The notes under the pieces are model-generated. The model searched no databases. It was not told where the DNA came from and saw only the letters and a list, made by a program, of their open reading frames with translations. From the NCBI GenBank assembly GCA_031373665.1, contig JANMMZ010000031.1, positions 62,001 to 126,000 on the forward strand: a stretch of 64,000 bases of DNA. Reading direction: 5' to 3'. Within the stretch, counting starts at the first letter, position 1, and each line of letters begins with the position of its first letter. Source of the stretch: M3007 sp031373665 (GTDB taxonomy: Bacteria > Bacteroidota > Bacteroidia > Chitinophagales > Saprospiraceae). The position numbers and the translations under genes are program-made. Of the stretch, positions 1-8,223 are shown piece by piece.

Positions 1-57
1 TAAAGGCAGTGAAAACGAATAAAATAAAGTAACGAAACATGGACTTGTGATAGAAAA

Positions 58-2457
58 TTAAAGTTTTATGACTTCTAAAACGGCAGTGGCTTTTTTACCT
101 TGTACATATAACCAATGTTTGCCTACTGTGATCCCGTCTAGCGACAGTTCAGACGATAAAACAGAAGATAGTAACCACTCTTTAACCACTTGTCCGGCAG
201 CATCAATCAACATTAATTTTTCGATGGGCTCTGCGGCTTCTACGTATAAGGTATTTTGTGCTGGATTGGGATATACTTTGGCTTTGAGTACTTGAGTTGG
301 CTCTTTGGAGCGTACCGTTGAAATACCTTTGGCAATGGTGTATTCTCCCAACATAATGGGCGACATACGAAGTAAACCATAGCGGTCGGCACTAGAACTG
401 AGCATGTTTCGAGTGTAAAATGGATACTCTTTCCAAGGATGTCCCGCACTTGGGCGATAAAGCAACCTGACGCTGTCTTCAGAAGGGCTTGTTTGGTCAA
501 ATAATTCGGTATCCAATTGATCCAACTGACCGCGACCATCATACTGGATCAAGCCGATGGCTTCAAATCCATTAGGAAATTCGCCCTGTACTGACCACCA
601 GCGGTTGGTCATTTTATAGTTATCAGGGTTGGCCAATCCCGTATTGTCGGGCATCGTCCAATGGTTTTCGACCCGCACAAATGCGGTGTCTGGCAGGGTA
701 CTCACGCTCAGGGTAAGGGCTACATTGCCCAGCGATTGGGTTCCAAGGGTTGTAATATTCCGTTCAGCATCCATGCGTGCTGGCGTGGTCTTCGTATTGG
801 TATTAAGGAATATATACTTGGGCGCAAAGGGGGCGACTAAGGTCACTTCGGTGTTTTCACCCGATACCATAGCCGTTGTATAGGCTTTTTGGCCAGTAGC
901 ACCCACAAAGGTGAATTCCATTGGTACATCGTTGTGAAAATGAGGCGCGCCGCGCAATTTTTGCTTTACATATATTTTTCGGTGCAAGGGCGAAAGGGGA
1001 GAAGCCTTGATGGAATCAATAGTAAAATCGGCATAACCGCCCGAAAAAACCCAATCTTCAAAGAATGATTCTAGGTTCATGCCCGTGGCCGCAGTCAATT
1101 TGTCTCTAAAATCGGCACTGCTCCAATCATCGTAACTAGTGGCCTCCAAAGCAGATCTGATGCCTAATCGAAACAAGGAATCGCCCATGTATCCGCGTAA
1201 GTTGTGCGCCACTACTGCACCTTTATTGTAGGTGTGTGATCCATAGGTGATGTCGTGGGTAACGCCCGATACGGATCTGTATCCGCTTTCATTGACGTGT
1301 GAGGTGGAGAGCACGGTTCTGAAATTATCACGAACAGCCTTCAGATAAGGGTCTTTTCCTTCATTCCATTCTACAAACAAATGCTCTGAAAACACGGCCC
1401 AACCTTCATTCAGCCACATGTCTTCGGCGGTGCTACAAGTAGCCAAATCGCCCCACCAATGATGGCTAAATTCGTGCGCCCACAGTGATTCGGAGTTCAA
1501 GGTGCCGTCTATTGCCGATTTCATGATGGCAATTTGAGTGGCATGTTCCATGGCTCCCGAATTGAATGGTACTAGAGAATAACCTATTTTGGGCCATTTG
1601 TAAGGGCCAAACCAATGCTCGTAACAAGCAATGGCGGCTGGAAGCCGAATGAATGTATTTCTGACCTTATTGGTATCGTTTACTGCCGCTGCAATCTCTA
1701 CTTGAATGGGGCCTAACACACCGGGATAGGTTCTTTTGAAAGCGGTATAAGGGCCTATGGCAAAACACGCTAAGTAAGAGGGGATCGGTTCGGCCAGTTT
1801 CCAACGTCGGGTCACTTGTGTGCCATTTACAACCTCGCTATCAAGGTAGCCCGTACTCCAACCGGGTTCTGTACTATTGGAAAGGATAGCCAATTCCATG
1901 CCGCTGCGCTCTACAAAGTTGTCGAAACAAGGAAACCATACCCGTCCATAAGAGTGTGGATCGGCGGCGAAGCCTACACCTAAGTTATAGAAATAAGGCG
2001 GTTGATTATAGACCCCTCCCCATCCGCTGGCATCTTTGATGGGAGTGCCTTGGTAATGTATGATGAGCAGTCCCGTATCACTCAGACCCTGATTGGCGAG
2101 GGCGGGCAAGGCAATTTTTAAGGAAAAACCCACGTGTGTATAAGTAACGGGCGAGCCATCAAACTCAGCCGATTGGACACTCAGCCCCTCCAAATCTAAA
2201 TTAATGCGATTCACACCTGCAATCTTAGCCTTTAGATAAAGGCTGCACACAGCAGTTACCTGCGGTTTATTGAGCAGATTAAGGTCAATTTTTGTATGTA
2301 TAATATCCACAGAATCACTCCTTAGATCCGTGTTTTCGGGTGGAGGTGCGGTGTTTTTACGCACCGTGGCGCACCACTCATCAGAGCGGTACATCTGTTG
2401 CGCGGAGAGTATAGAACAATAAACAATTCCCAATGAGATTAAAAGCAACTTCTTCAT
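58..2457 (-). CDS. Exported M1-family zinc aminopeptidase with T9SS type A sorting domain
   Basis: A gluzincin that removes N-terminal residues from peptides, probably outside the cell. Numbered from an upstream ATG at 2472, the zinc site is HEFSHHWWGD at about 333 with the downstream WLNEGWA glutamate at about 356. The exopeptidase motif reads GAMEH instead of the usual GAMEN at about 306. I prefer the internal start at 2457 (MKKLLLIS), because it gives a clean signal peptide ending at LSAQ. The last ~75 residues (YPNPAQNTLYVE onward) are a Por-type C-terminal domain for T9SS export. No operon partner: 78 bp separate it from the next gene upstream. Confidence 0.93.
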   Translation of the reverse strand: MKKLLLISLGIVYCSILSAQQMYRSDEWCATVRKNTAPPPENTDLRSDSVDIIHTKIDLNLLNKPQVTAVCSLYLKAKIAGVNRINLDLEGLSVQSAEFDGSPVTYTHVGFSLKIALPALANQGLSDTGLLIIHYQGTPIKDASGWGGVYNQPPYFYNLGVGFAADPHSYGRVWFPCFDNFVERSGMELAILSNSTEPGWSTGYLDSEVVNGTQVTRRWKLAEPIPSYLACFAIGPYTAFKRTYPGVLGPIQVEIAAAVNDTNKVRNTFIRLPAAIACYEHWFGPYKWPKIGYSLVPFNSGAMEHATQIAIMKSAIDGTLNSESLWAHEFSHHWWGDLATCSTAEDMWLNEGWAVFSEHLFVEWNEGKDPYLKAVRDNFRTVLSTSHVNESGYRSVSGVTHDITYGSHTYNKGAVVAHNLRGYMGDSLFRLGIRSALEATSYDDWSSADFRDKLTAATGMNLESFFEDWVFSGGYADFTIDSIKASPLSPLHRKIYVKQKLRGAPHFHNDVPMEFTFVGATGQKAYTTAMVSGENTEVTLVAPFAPKYIFLNTNTKTTPARMDAERNITTLGTQSLGNVALTLSVSTLPDTAFVRVENHWTMPDNTGLANPDNYKMTNRWWSVQGEFPNGFEAIGLIQYDGRGQLDQLDTELFDQTSPSEDSVRLLYRPSAGHPWKEYPFYTRNMLSSSADRYGLLRMSPIMLGEYTIAKGISTVRSKEPTQVLKAKVYPNPAQNTLYVEAAEPIEKLMLIDAAGQVVKEWLLSSVLSSELSLDGITVGKHWLYVQGKKATAVLEVIKL

Positions 2458-2534
2458 ATACGTAGATTTCAAGGTGTAAAAGTAATACCTTTTGAGGAAA
2501 TGGAGGGTAATTATACGTATATGGAGAAGTTATC

Positions 2535-3335
2535 TTATTCTTTGGTCGCCACAATGGCATACACCATAGGTATTTTATCGTCTAAGTGCTTGATCCGATA
2601 TTTGTACGGCTCGAACTCCACGGTCTCCCGAAAACAATTGTAAGGGGAATAATCAAACTCATCAAAAGAGCGGATTTGAAGCCCTTGCTGAATAAGGCCA
2701 TTCAAAACCTCGGAAATACCGTGATTCCAACAGACAAAAGACTGTTGGATGGGGGCTTCTCTATCGGCATAAGTACCTGACTCTGTCTCTATAATGGGGC
2801 CTGTATTGAAATAATTATAGGCAATGGATTTGAAATCATCATCAAACATCCAAACAACTGGGTGAAATTCGGCAAAAACAAAAGTCCCCCCGGGTTTTAG
2901 GTATTTTGAAACGATAGCTGCCCATTTGTCTAAGTCTGGAAGCCAGCCAATGGTACCATAACTTGTAAAAACAATATCGAAAGTTTGGTCTAAATGATTT
3001 GGGAGGTCATATAGATCACAGCAGATGAACGAGGCTGCCGATTGAGTGATTGCGGCCAATTCATTGGCTTTTTCTATGGATTTGTCGGATAAATCAACCC
3101 CTATGACGGTGGCACCGAGCCGCGCCATGGAGATACTGTCTTGACCAAAATGACATTGGAGATGAAGTATCGTTTTTCCAGAAATATCGCCCAATAAGTT
3201 GAGTTCAATATCATTTAACGAAGATTTTCCCTTCAAAAAGCCCTCTACATCGTAAAATTCAGATTTTACGTGATGCTCTGTCCTGGTGTTCCATGATTGT
3301 TTGTTTATTTCGAGATAATTGTAATTTGATGCCAT
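2535..3335 (-). CDS. Class I SAM-dependent methyltransferase
   Basis: A 266-residue cytosolic methyltransferase of the type 11/25 Rossmann superfamily; the substrate cannot be read. Motif I is ILHLQCHFGQDS followed by GVDLSDKSIEKAN, with the acidic residue that binds the SAM ribose. Motif II-like FDIVFTSYGTIGWLPDL and a motif III region (LKPGGTFVFAEFHP) follow. Length is typical. It is transcribed divergently from the small membrane gene at 3416; the shared promoter palindrome at 3351-3377 leaves a 5' UTR of only about ten bases. Confidence 0.88.
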   Translation of the reverse strand: MASNYNYLEINKQSWNTRTEHHVKSEFYDVEGFLKGKSSLNDIELNLLGDISGKTILHLQCHFGQDSISMARLGATVIGVDLSDKSIEKANELAAITQSAASFICCDLYDLPNHLDQTFDIVFTSYGTIGWLPDLDKWAAIVSKYLKPGGTFVFAEFHPVVWMFDDDFKSIAYNYFNTGPIIETESGTYADREAPIQQSFVCWNHGISEVLNGLIQQGLQIRSFDEFDYSPYNCFRETVEFEPYKYRIKHLDDKIPMVYAIVATKE

Positions 3336-3350
3336 AATTTATATATTGGG

Positions 3351-3377
3351 CAAAAGTACTAATATTTAGTACTTTTG
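3351..3377. promoter_or_regulatory. Perfectly symmetric divergent promoter
   Basis: An 11-bp arm (CAAAAGTACTA, 3351-3361) and its exact reverse complement (TAGTACTTTTG, 3367-3377) flank a 5-bp spacer. Each arm carries a Bacteroidota -7 element, TACTTTTG: on the plus strand at 3370-3377, reading into 3416, and on the minus strand at 3351-3358, reading into 3335. A plus-strand TTG at 3346-3348 lies 21 nt upstream of the plus -7 box. The two -7 boxes lie so close together that only one polymerase could occupy the site at a time. Confidence 0.6.
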
Positions 3378-3415
3378 CGGAGTTTTTACAAAACGACATC
3401 AATTTTTTTAATATT

Positions 3416-3763
3416 ATGGAAAGTAAATTAGCATCCAACCACAACCTTGTATTTTGGATCCACCTCGTCATTACGGCTTTGGCTTGGATAGGCCCGTTCT
3501 TGTTTTCATGGCAAATTATGTGCTTTGCTTATGGGATCATTTTGCTTCAATTTTTGGTTTTTGACAAATGCTTGCTCAATGCCAAGCACGACCTGACTGA
3601 TAGCGAAGATGCTACTTTTTACTCTTACCTTTTTGAGACCGTGGGTATGACCGTCAATCGGCCATTGATTAAGACCATTGCTCGGAAATACCTATATTTC
3701 ATACTTGGTGGCTTGTCTTGGTTTTGGCAGTCGTATTTGGGATTTGAGCCGCTGTTGTTTTAG
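3416..3763 (+). CDS. Small integral membrane protein of unknown function
   Basis: 115 residues with hydrophobic stretches at about 13-48 (two helices) and a C-terminal one at about 92-108. Between them is a charged segment (KHDLTDSEDATFYSYLFETVG). The overall pattern resembles small DUF2784-like membrane proteins, but I do not recognise the family firmly. It has its own promoter in the palindrome at 3351-3377, about 40 bp upstream. It converges with the PKS gene, 33 bp downstream. Confidence 0.65.
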   Translation: MESKLASNHNLVFWIHLVITALAWIGPFLFSWQIMCFAYGIILLQFLVFDKCLLNAKHDLTDSEDATFYSYLFETVGMTVNRPLIKTIARKYLYFILGGLSWFWQSYLGFEPLLF

Positions 3764-3796
3764 AAACGGTTTCTTAGGAAACGGGGCGGCATGTCA

Positions 3797-6700
3797 TCAT
3801 GCCATCACTATTTCAAAGGCAACTTTTTCCATCAAACTATCTATGCTCTGTCCCGACATGATTTCATCAACACTGATTTCGATACCCCAGTTTTTTTGAA
3901 TCATATCACTTAATATAATGGCCGAAATAGATTCGAGTCCATATATAAGTAGGGAGGTCTTGGTGTCAATACCTTCGACTGGTAGGTTCAGCATCTCCGA
4001 TATTTCTTGGAGGATGGTGGTTTTGATCTGTGCGGAACTGGTATGTGTTTTTGGTTCGCTAGACAGTGCAGGCAATGTTGCCCTGAAATCATTGAACATG
4101 GGTGATTGGCCAGTTTTGCCAGATAGGAAAACTGGCCAGTCCATTTTTTGAACTAGCACCTGTGCGGTATCTAAGTGAAACACGGTTTCTAAGGCCGCTA
4201 TGCCTTCTGGCTTGTGTATGCAGCCCATCCCCATTTTAGCATAGGCTTTTTCTAGTATCCAAAGGTGATCGCTCGCCGTACCATTGGCCTCCACGCCCAT
4301 TTTGGATTGTGCTTTTTCCAACCCGATTTTTTCGGACATACCGACCGACCAAACGCCCCAATTGATGGCTAATACTGGTAACCCTAATTGGCGACGATGT
4401 TGTGAAAGCCCCTCTAAAGCCGCATTGGCAGCGGCATAACTGGCCATGCCCCTATTGGGCAAATAACTGGCAGTCGAAGAAAACAAGACAAAATGCTCTA
4501 GGGCAACGTTTTTGAAAAGTTGATGGAGTGCCCAACCACCTACTATTTTGATGTCCAAAACCTTGCGTATTTGACCAGTGGTGAGGGACTCCAACGTATG
4601 GTCGTCACTGATCCCTGCCGCATGTATCACCCCGCGTATATTTGAAATATCTATTTTGGATTCCAGCATTTGCACGGCTGCTCCATCGCTCACATCGAGG
4701 TGCAATACGTCTATGACGGCTCCTTTTTGACGCAACGACAGGATCCAAGCATAATCCGTGTGATCGGACCACTCCTCGAGTGGAGGTATCGGGCGACTGG
4801 TCGTGAGTATGAGGTGTTTGGCTTGCCCTCGCAGCATCCATGCGATTACTTCTTTGCCGATGGCACCCAATCCACCCGTTATTAAGTACGGATGTTGTGG
4901 GCTAAAGGTCACTGGGCGGTGTATTGGTGGGCTTTTGAGGGGTTGGAGCCGAAGCGCAAAGGGTAGTTGGTTTCTGATGCCCAACTGATCTTCTGTTTGA
5001 TTGGATTGAGGCAGCCATGATGCCAGTGTATCCAGATCTGATAAGTCTCCAAAATCTACAATCCGGCTGTGATGGTTTGAAAATTCTTGAAAACAAAACA
5101 CCCGTGCGATGCCCCAGAGTGCCGACTGAAATACATTAACTTCGGTTATCTGATCATCTATATTTTGGGCATTTTGGCTCAAAAACCAGCATTTACCTTT
5201 GAAATCTGTTGTTTTTATGGCTTTTGCCAAGCAAATGACGGGTTCACAAACGATGGGTGCTATGTCTTCTAGGTGGATGGCATCTAAGGCCATGCAATGG
5301 ATGATGGTTGATTGTGGGTCTATACTAGCCAAAAGATGCTCCATTTCTTTGGTTCTGGCGGACAACGGGTGGGTGGCCGTTTTCTGGGGGCGGTATAGGA
5401 TCACTTCATGCCCTTGGTGCTTCAACTTTTGTGACAAAATAGCGGCTATCTCGCCTTTATCTGCGATCAGTACAAATGGTTGTTTCTTATTGGTTATCTC
5501 CGTAGTATCAAAATGGCAAGGCATCCATTTGGGTACTGACAAATAGGATTCAATCTCGTTTCGTTTATCTTTCAAAACATCAAATTCGCTTTCTAAAGTG
5601 GCCGAATGGCAACCTGTGATCGCAAGGACGGGTTCTCCAGTCGAATCATAGATATAGATATTTGATTTAGTGCCTTGATCGGTTTCTTTCACGTGATGTA
5701 CGTGCGCAAACATTTTTGCCTGTGGGCGATTAAATACCCGAATTTGATCTATCCTTGCGGGCATTTCAAAGCGGATGGATGCCTCAGCGGATGTGTATTT
5801 GGAAGCCAATACTGATTGGAATGCCAAATCAAAAATAATGGGATGTATGTGATAGCGTTCGCTGCAATATTCATCGGGGACGTTCCATTCACAAACGGTG
5901 GTTTGAGGCATGATGAATGCTTGATGTATGCATCGGTATGATTCGCCATACTGATATTTACTCATACCAAAAGCGGCGTACAAATCTGAACCTAAAACAG
6001 TCACATGATCCTCTTTTAAGATTTCAGACACCTTGATTTTTCCGAAATGCCCCGGTGGTACTATCCGATAGGTGGCCTCTGCTATGGGTTCAAACGATTT
6101 AGAAACCAATGTTTTAGTACCTTGAATATTGATCTGGTACTTGTCGGGGTTCAGGTGTAATTTTGTAAAAAAAGCAGCCCGTTTGGGAAACTTGAGGGTG
6201 TTTATAAATTTGAGATTTTCAATCACAAATCCAGCACTTGAGTCTATTGTTTTGAGCGCCGAAAGTATCATGTCGGGATAGATGGCCGCAGGCAGGCGGC
6301 ATTCTCCCATGACCACATATTCTTTAAGCCAATTGGTTTTTTCGGTACTGTGCAGTGATTCCCAACTCAGGGTTTGATCCGAGATTTTGCTCCCTAGAAA
6401 TGCCCCATCAGATGGTCTCAGTCTCCGCAGTCTGCTGAATTCTGGCTCTAACCAATGTATTTCATTTTGCCAAGGGTAGGTGGGCAATTTTACAAAACGG
6501 CCTTGAGGATAAATCGTTTCCCAAGGGATGTTTTCTCCTGATTCAAAACGTTTTCCAAGGGTTGGTAGGTCATTTTCTTCGGTAAATACCACCTTTTCTC
6601 CCAAGGTTTGTTTTCTATGGAGTGGCACTTTTTCGGGTGATTCGGGCAGTGGAATGGCCACAAAATTGCGCAATTGCGACAGCAAGACTTGTCGGTTTTC

Positions 6701-8212
6701 GCCGATCAATGCTTTTCGATACTTGAGGTGAGCCCGGTGTAAGGCAGCACTGTAACACCAGTCGTGGATAATCTCATCTGAAGCCTGTTCCAAATCGGCT
6801 ATATGCTGTTGTGCCAGTTGTTTTAATGCCGCCTCTGATTGAGCCGATAAAGGCAATAAATACAAAGGTAATGGGGCTGTTTTGGTTGGATTGGCCTTGG
6901 TTTTGGGTAACGCTGGACTTTGTAACAGCAGGTGAACATTGGTGCCGCCAAACCCAAAAGAGTTGATCCCTACAATTGTGGGTTGGGGCTTTGGATTCAG
7001 TATTTCTTGGTGTCTGGGTACTTTCAGGTGCAGTTTTTCAAACGGAATCCTAGGATTGGGCGGATCTGCGTGCAAATTAGGCGGAACAAGGTTGTGGTGC
7101 AGCATCAATACTGTTTTAATCAGGCCTGCTATACCCGCTGCCGCCTCTGTATGGCCAATATTGCTTTTGCAAGAGCCCACCAACAGTGGTTGATCGCTGT
7201 CGGCTTCTAATCGGAACACGGAGCCAATAGAGTACGCCTCAATCGGATCGCCAGAAGATGTACCTGTACCGTGTGCTTCTACATAGCATACCTCACTAGG
7301 TTTAACGCCAGCCTTGGTGCAAGCCGCACGCATGACAGCCATTTGGGCATCGCCATCAGGCAAGGTGATACCCTTTGTTTTTCCATCTTGATTGGCGGCA
7401 GAACCAATAATAACGCCTTGAATGTCGTCGCCTGCTGCTACGGCATCTTCCAGTCGTTTCAGTACCACCATGCCTACTCCTTCACTTCGTACATAGCCGT
7501 TGGCATTGGCTGAAAAGGTTTTGCACCGTCCATCTTTGGATAAAAATCCTGTTTTGCTTTCGGCTATCAGACAATCGGGTAATAGCATCAAAAGGGTGCC
7601 ACCAGCCAAAGCCATGTCTGATTCGCCGCGCTGCAAACTGATACACGCTTGATGAACCGCCGTTAAAGAGGCCGAACAGGCCGTGTCAATAGACATGGAG
7701 GGGCCTTTGAAATCGAAAGTGTAGGATAAGCGATTGGACAACATGGTGTTGTTAACACCGGTAGCCGCAAAAGCATTGTACTCCAATGGATCAAGGAACT
7801 GGATGAGTTGGTAATCATTGGTGGTACATCCCATGAATACACTGACCAACCGACCCGCCCATTCCTGTATATTAAGCCCTCCTTGTTCCATAGCCTCCCA
7901 AGTGACTTGCAATGCCAATCGTTGTTGTGGATCCATATTGGCTGCTGCCAATGCCGACAATCCGAAAAAACCATGGTCAAAACCTTTTACATCATCCAAA
8001 AAACCGCCTTGAGGGGCGATTAATGACCCTGCCTGTGTTCGGTCTGTCGAATGGAAATAGTCTTGGTTCCACCGGTCAGCGGGTACATCGCCAATCGCAT
8101 CTTTTCCGCTCAATAGCAGGTTCCAATACTGTTCTGGGGAGTTTGCCCCTCCGGGAAACCGACATCCCATGCCAACGATTGCAATGGGTTCGTACGAAGA
8201 TTTTGAGTTCAT
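3797..8212 (-). CDS. Single-module type I polyketide synthase, KS-(deleted AT)-DH-KR-ACP
   Basis: 1471 residues. The ketosynthase (about 8-430) is intact: DTACSAS with Cys179, EAHGTGT with His314, KSNIGHTEA with His354. The usual KS-AT linker (LLPLSAQSEAALKQLA) and post-AT linker (LPTYPWQNEIHWLE, about 576) are present, but they are only ~100 residues apart and no acyltransferase GHSxG core lies between them. The dehydratase-like region (about 600-880) has YVVMGECRLP at 632 where HxxxGxxxxP is expected, so the catalytic His is Tyr; the partner Asp795 (HPIIFD) remains. The ketoreductase has TGGLGAIG at 1112, Ser1246, Tyr1259 and Asn1263, with a B-type-like SDD. The ACP carries GLES with Ser1428. 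There is no thioesterase. It is the last gene of the leftward operon, 11 bp after its neighbour. A trans-acting malonyl-CoA acyltransferase would be needed. Confidence 0.95.
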   Translation of the reverse strand: MNSKSSYEPIAIVGMGCRFPGGANSPEQYWNLLLSGKDAIGDVPADRWNQDYFHSTDRTQAGSLIAPQGGFLDDVKGFDHGFFGLSALAAANMDPQQRLALQVTWEAMEQGGLNIQEWAGRLVSVFMGCTTNDYQLIQFLDPLEYNAFAATGVNNTMLSNRLSYTFDFKGPSMSIDTACSASLTAVHQACISLQRGESDMALAGGTLLMLLPDCLIAESKTGFLSKDGRCKTFSANANGYVRSEGVGMVVLKRLEDAVAAGDDIQGVIIGSAANQDGKTKGITLPDGDAQMAVMRAACTKAGVKPSEVCYVEAHGTGTSSGDPIEAYSIGSVFRLEADSDQPLLVGSCKSNIGHTEAAAGIAGLIKTVLMLHHNLVPPNLHADPPNPRIPFEKLHLKVPRHQEILNPKPQPTIVGINSFGFGGTNVHLLLQSPALPKTKANPTKTAPLPLYLLPLSAQSEAALKQLAQQHIADLEQASDEIIHDWCYSAALHRAHLKYRKALIGENRQVLLSQLRNFVAIPLPESPEKVPLHRKQTLGEKVVFTEENDLPTLGKRFESGENIPWETIYPQGRFVKLPTYPWQNEIHWLEPEFSRLRRLRPSDGAFLGSKISDQTLSWESLHSTEKTNWLKEYVVMGECRLPAAIYPDMILSALKTIDSSAGFVIENLKFINTLKFPKRAAFFTKLHLNPDKYQINIQGTKTLVSKSFEPIAEATYRIVPPGHFGKIKVSEILKEDHVTVLGSDLYAAFGMSKYQYGESYRCIHQAFIMPQTTVCEWNVPDEYCSERYHIHPIIFDLAFQSVLASKYTSAEASIRFEMPARIDQIRVFNRPQAKMFAHVHHVKETDQGTKSNIYIYDSTGEPVLAITGCHSATLESEFDVLKDKRNEIESYLSVPKWMPCHFDTTEITNKKQPFVLIADKGEIAAILSQKLKHQGHEVILYRPQKTATHPLSARTKEMEHLLASIDPQSTIIHCMALDAIHLEDIAPIVCEPVICLAKAIKTTDFKGKCWFLSQNAQNIDDQITEVNVFQSALWGIARVFCFQEFSNHHSRIVDFGDLSDLDTLASWLPQSNQTEDQLGIRNQLPFALRLQPLKSPPIHRPVTFSPQHPYLITGGLGAIGKEVIAWMLRGQAKHLILTTSRPIPPLEEWSDHTDYAWILSLRQKGAVIDVLHLDVSDGAAVQMLESKIDISNIRGVIHAAGISDDHTLESLTTGQIRKVLDIKIVGGWALHQLFKNVALEHFVLFSSTASYLPNRGMASYAAANAALEGLSQHRRQLGLPVLAINWGVWSVGMSEKIGLEKAQSKMGVEANGTASDHLWILEKAYAKMGMGCIHKPEGIAALETVFHLDTAQVLVQKMDWPVFLSGKTGQSPMFNDFRATLPALSSEPKTHTSSAQIKTTILQEISEMLNLPVEGIDTKTSLLIYGLESISAIILSDMIQKNWGIEISVDEIMSGQSIDSLMEKVAFEIVMA

Positions 8213-8223
8213 AATTATGGTAT

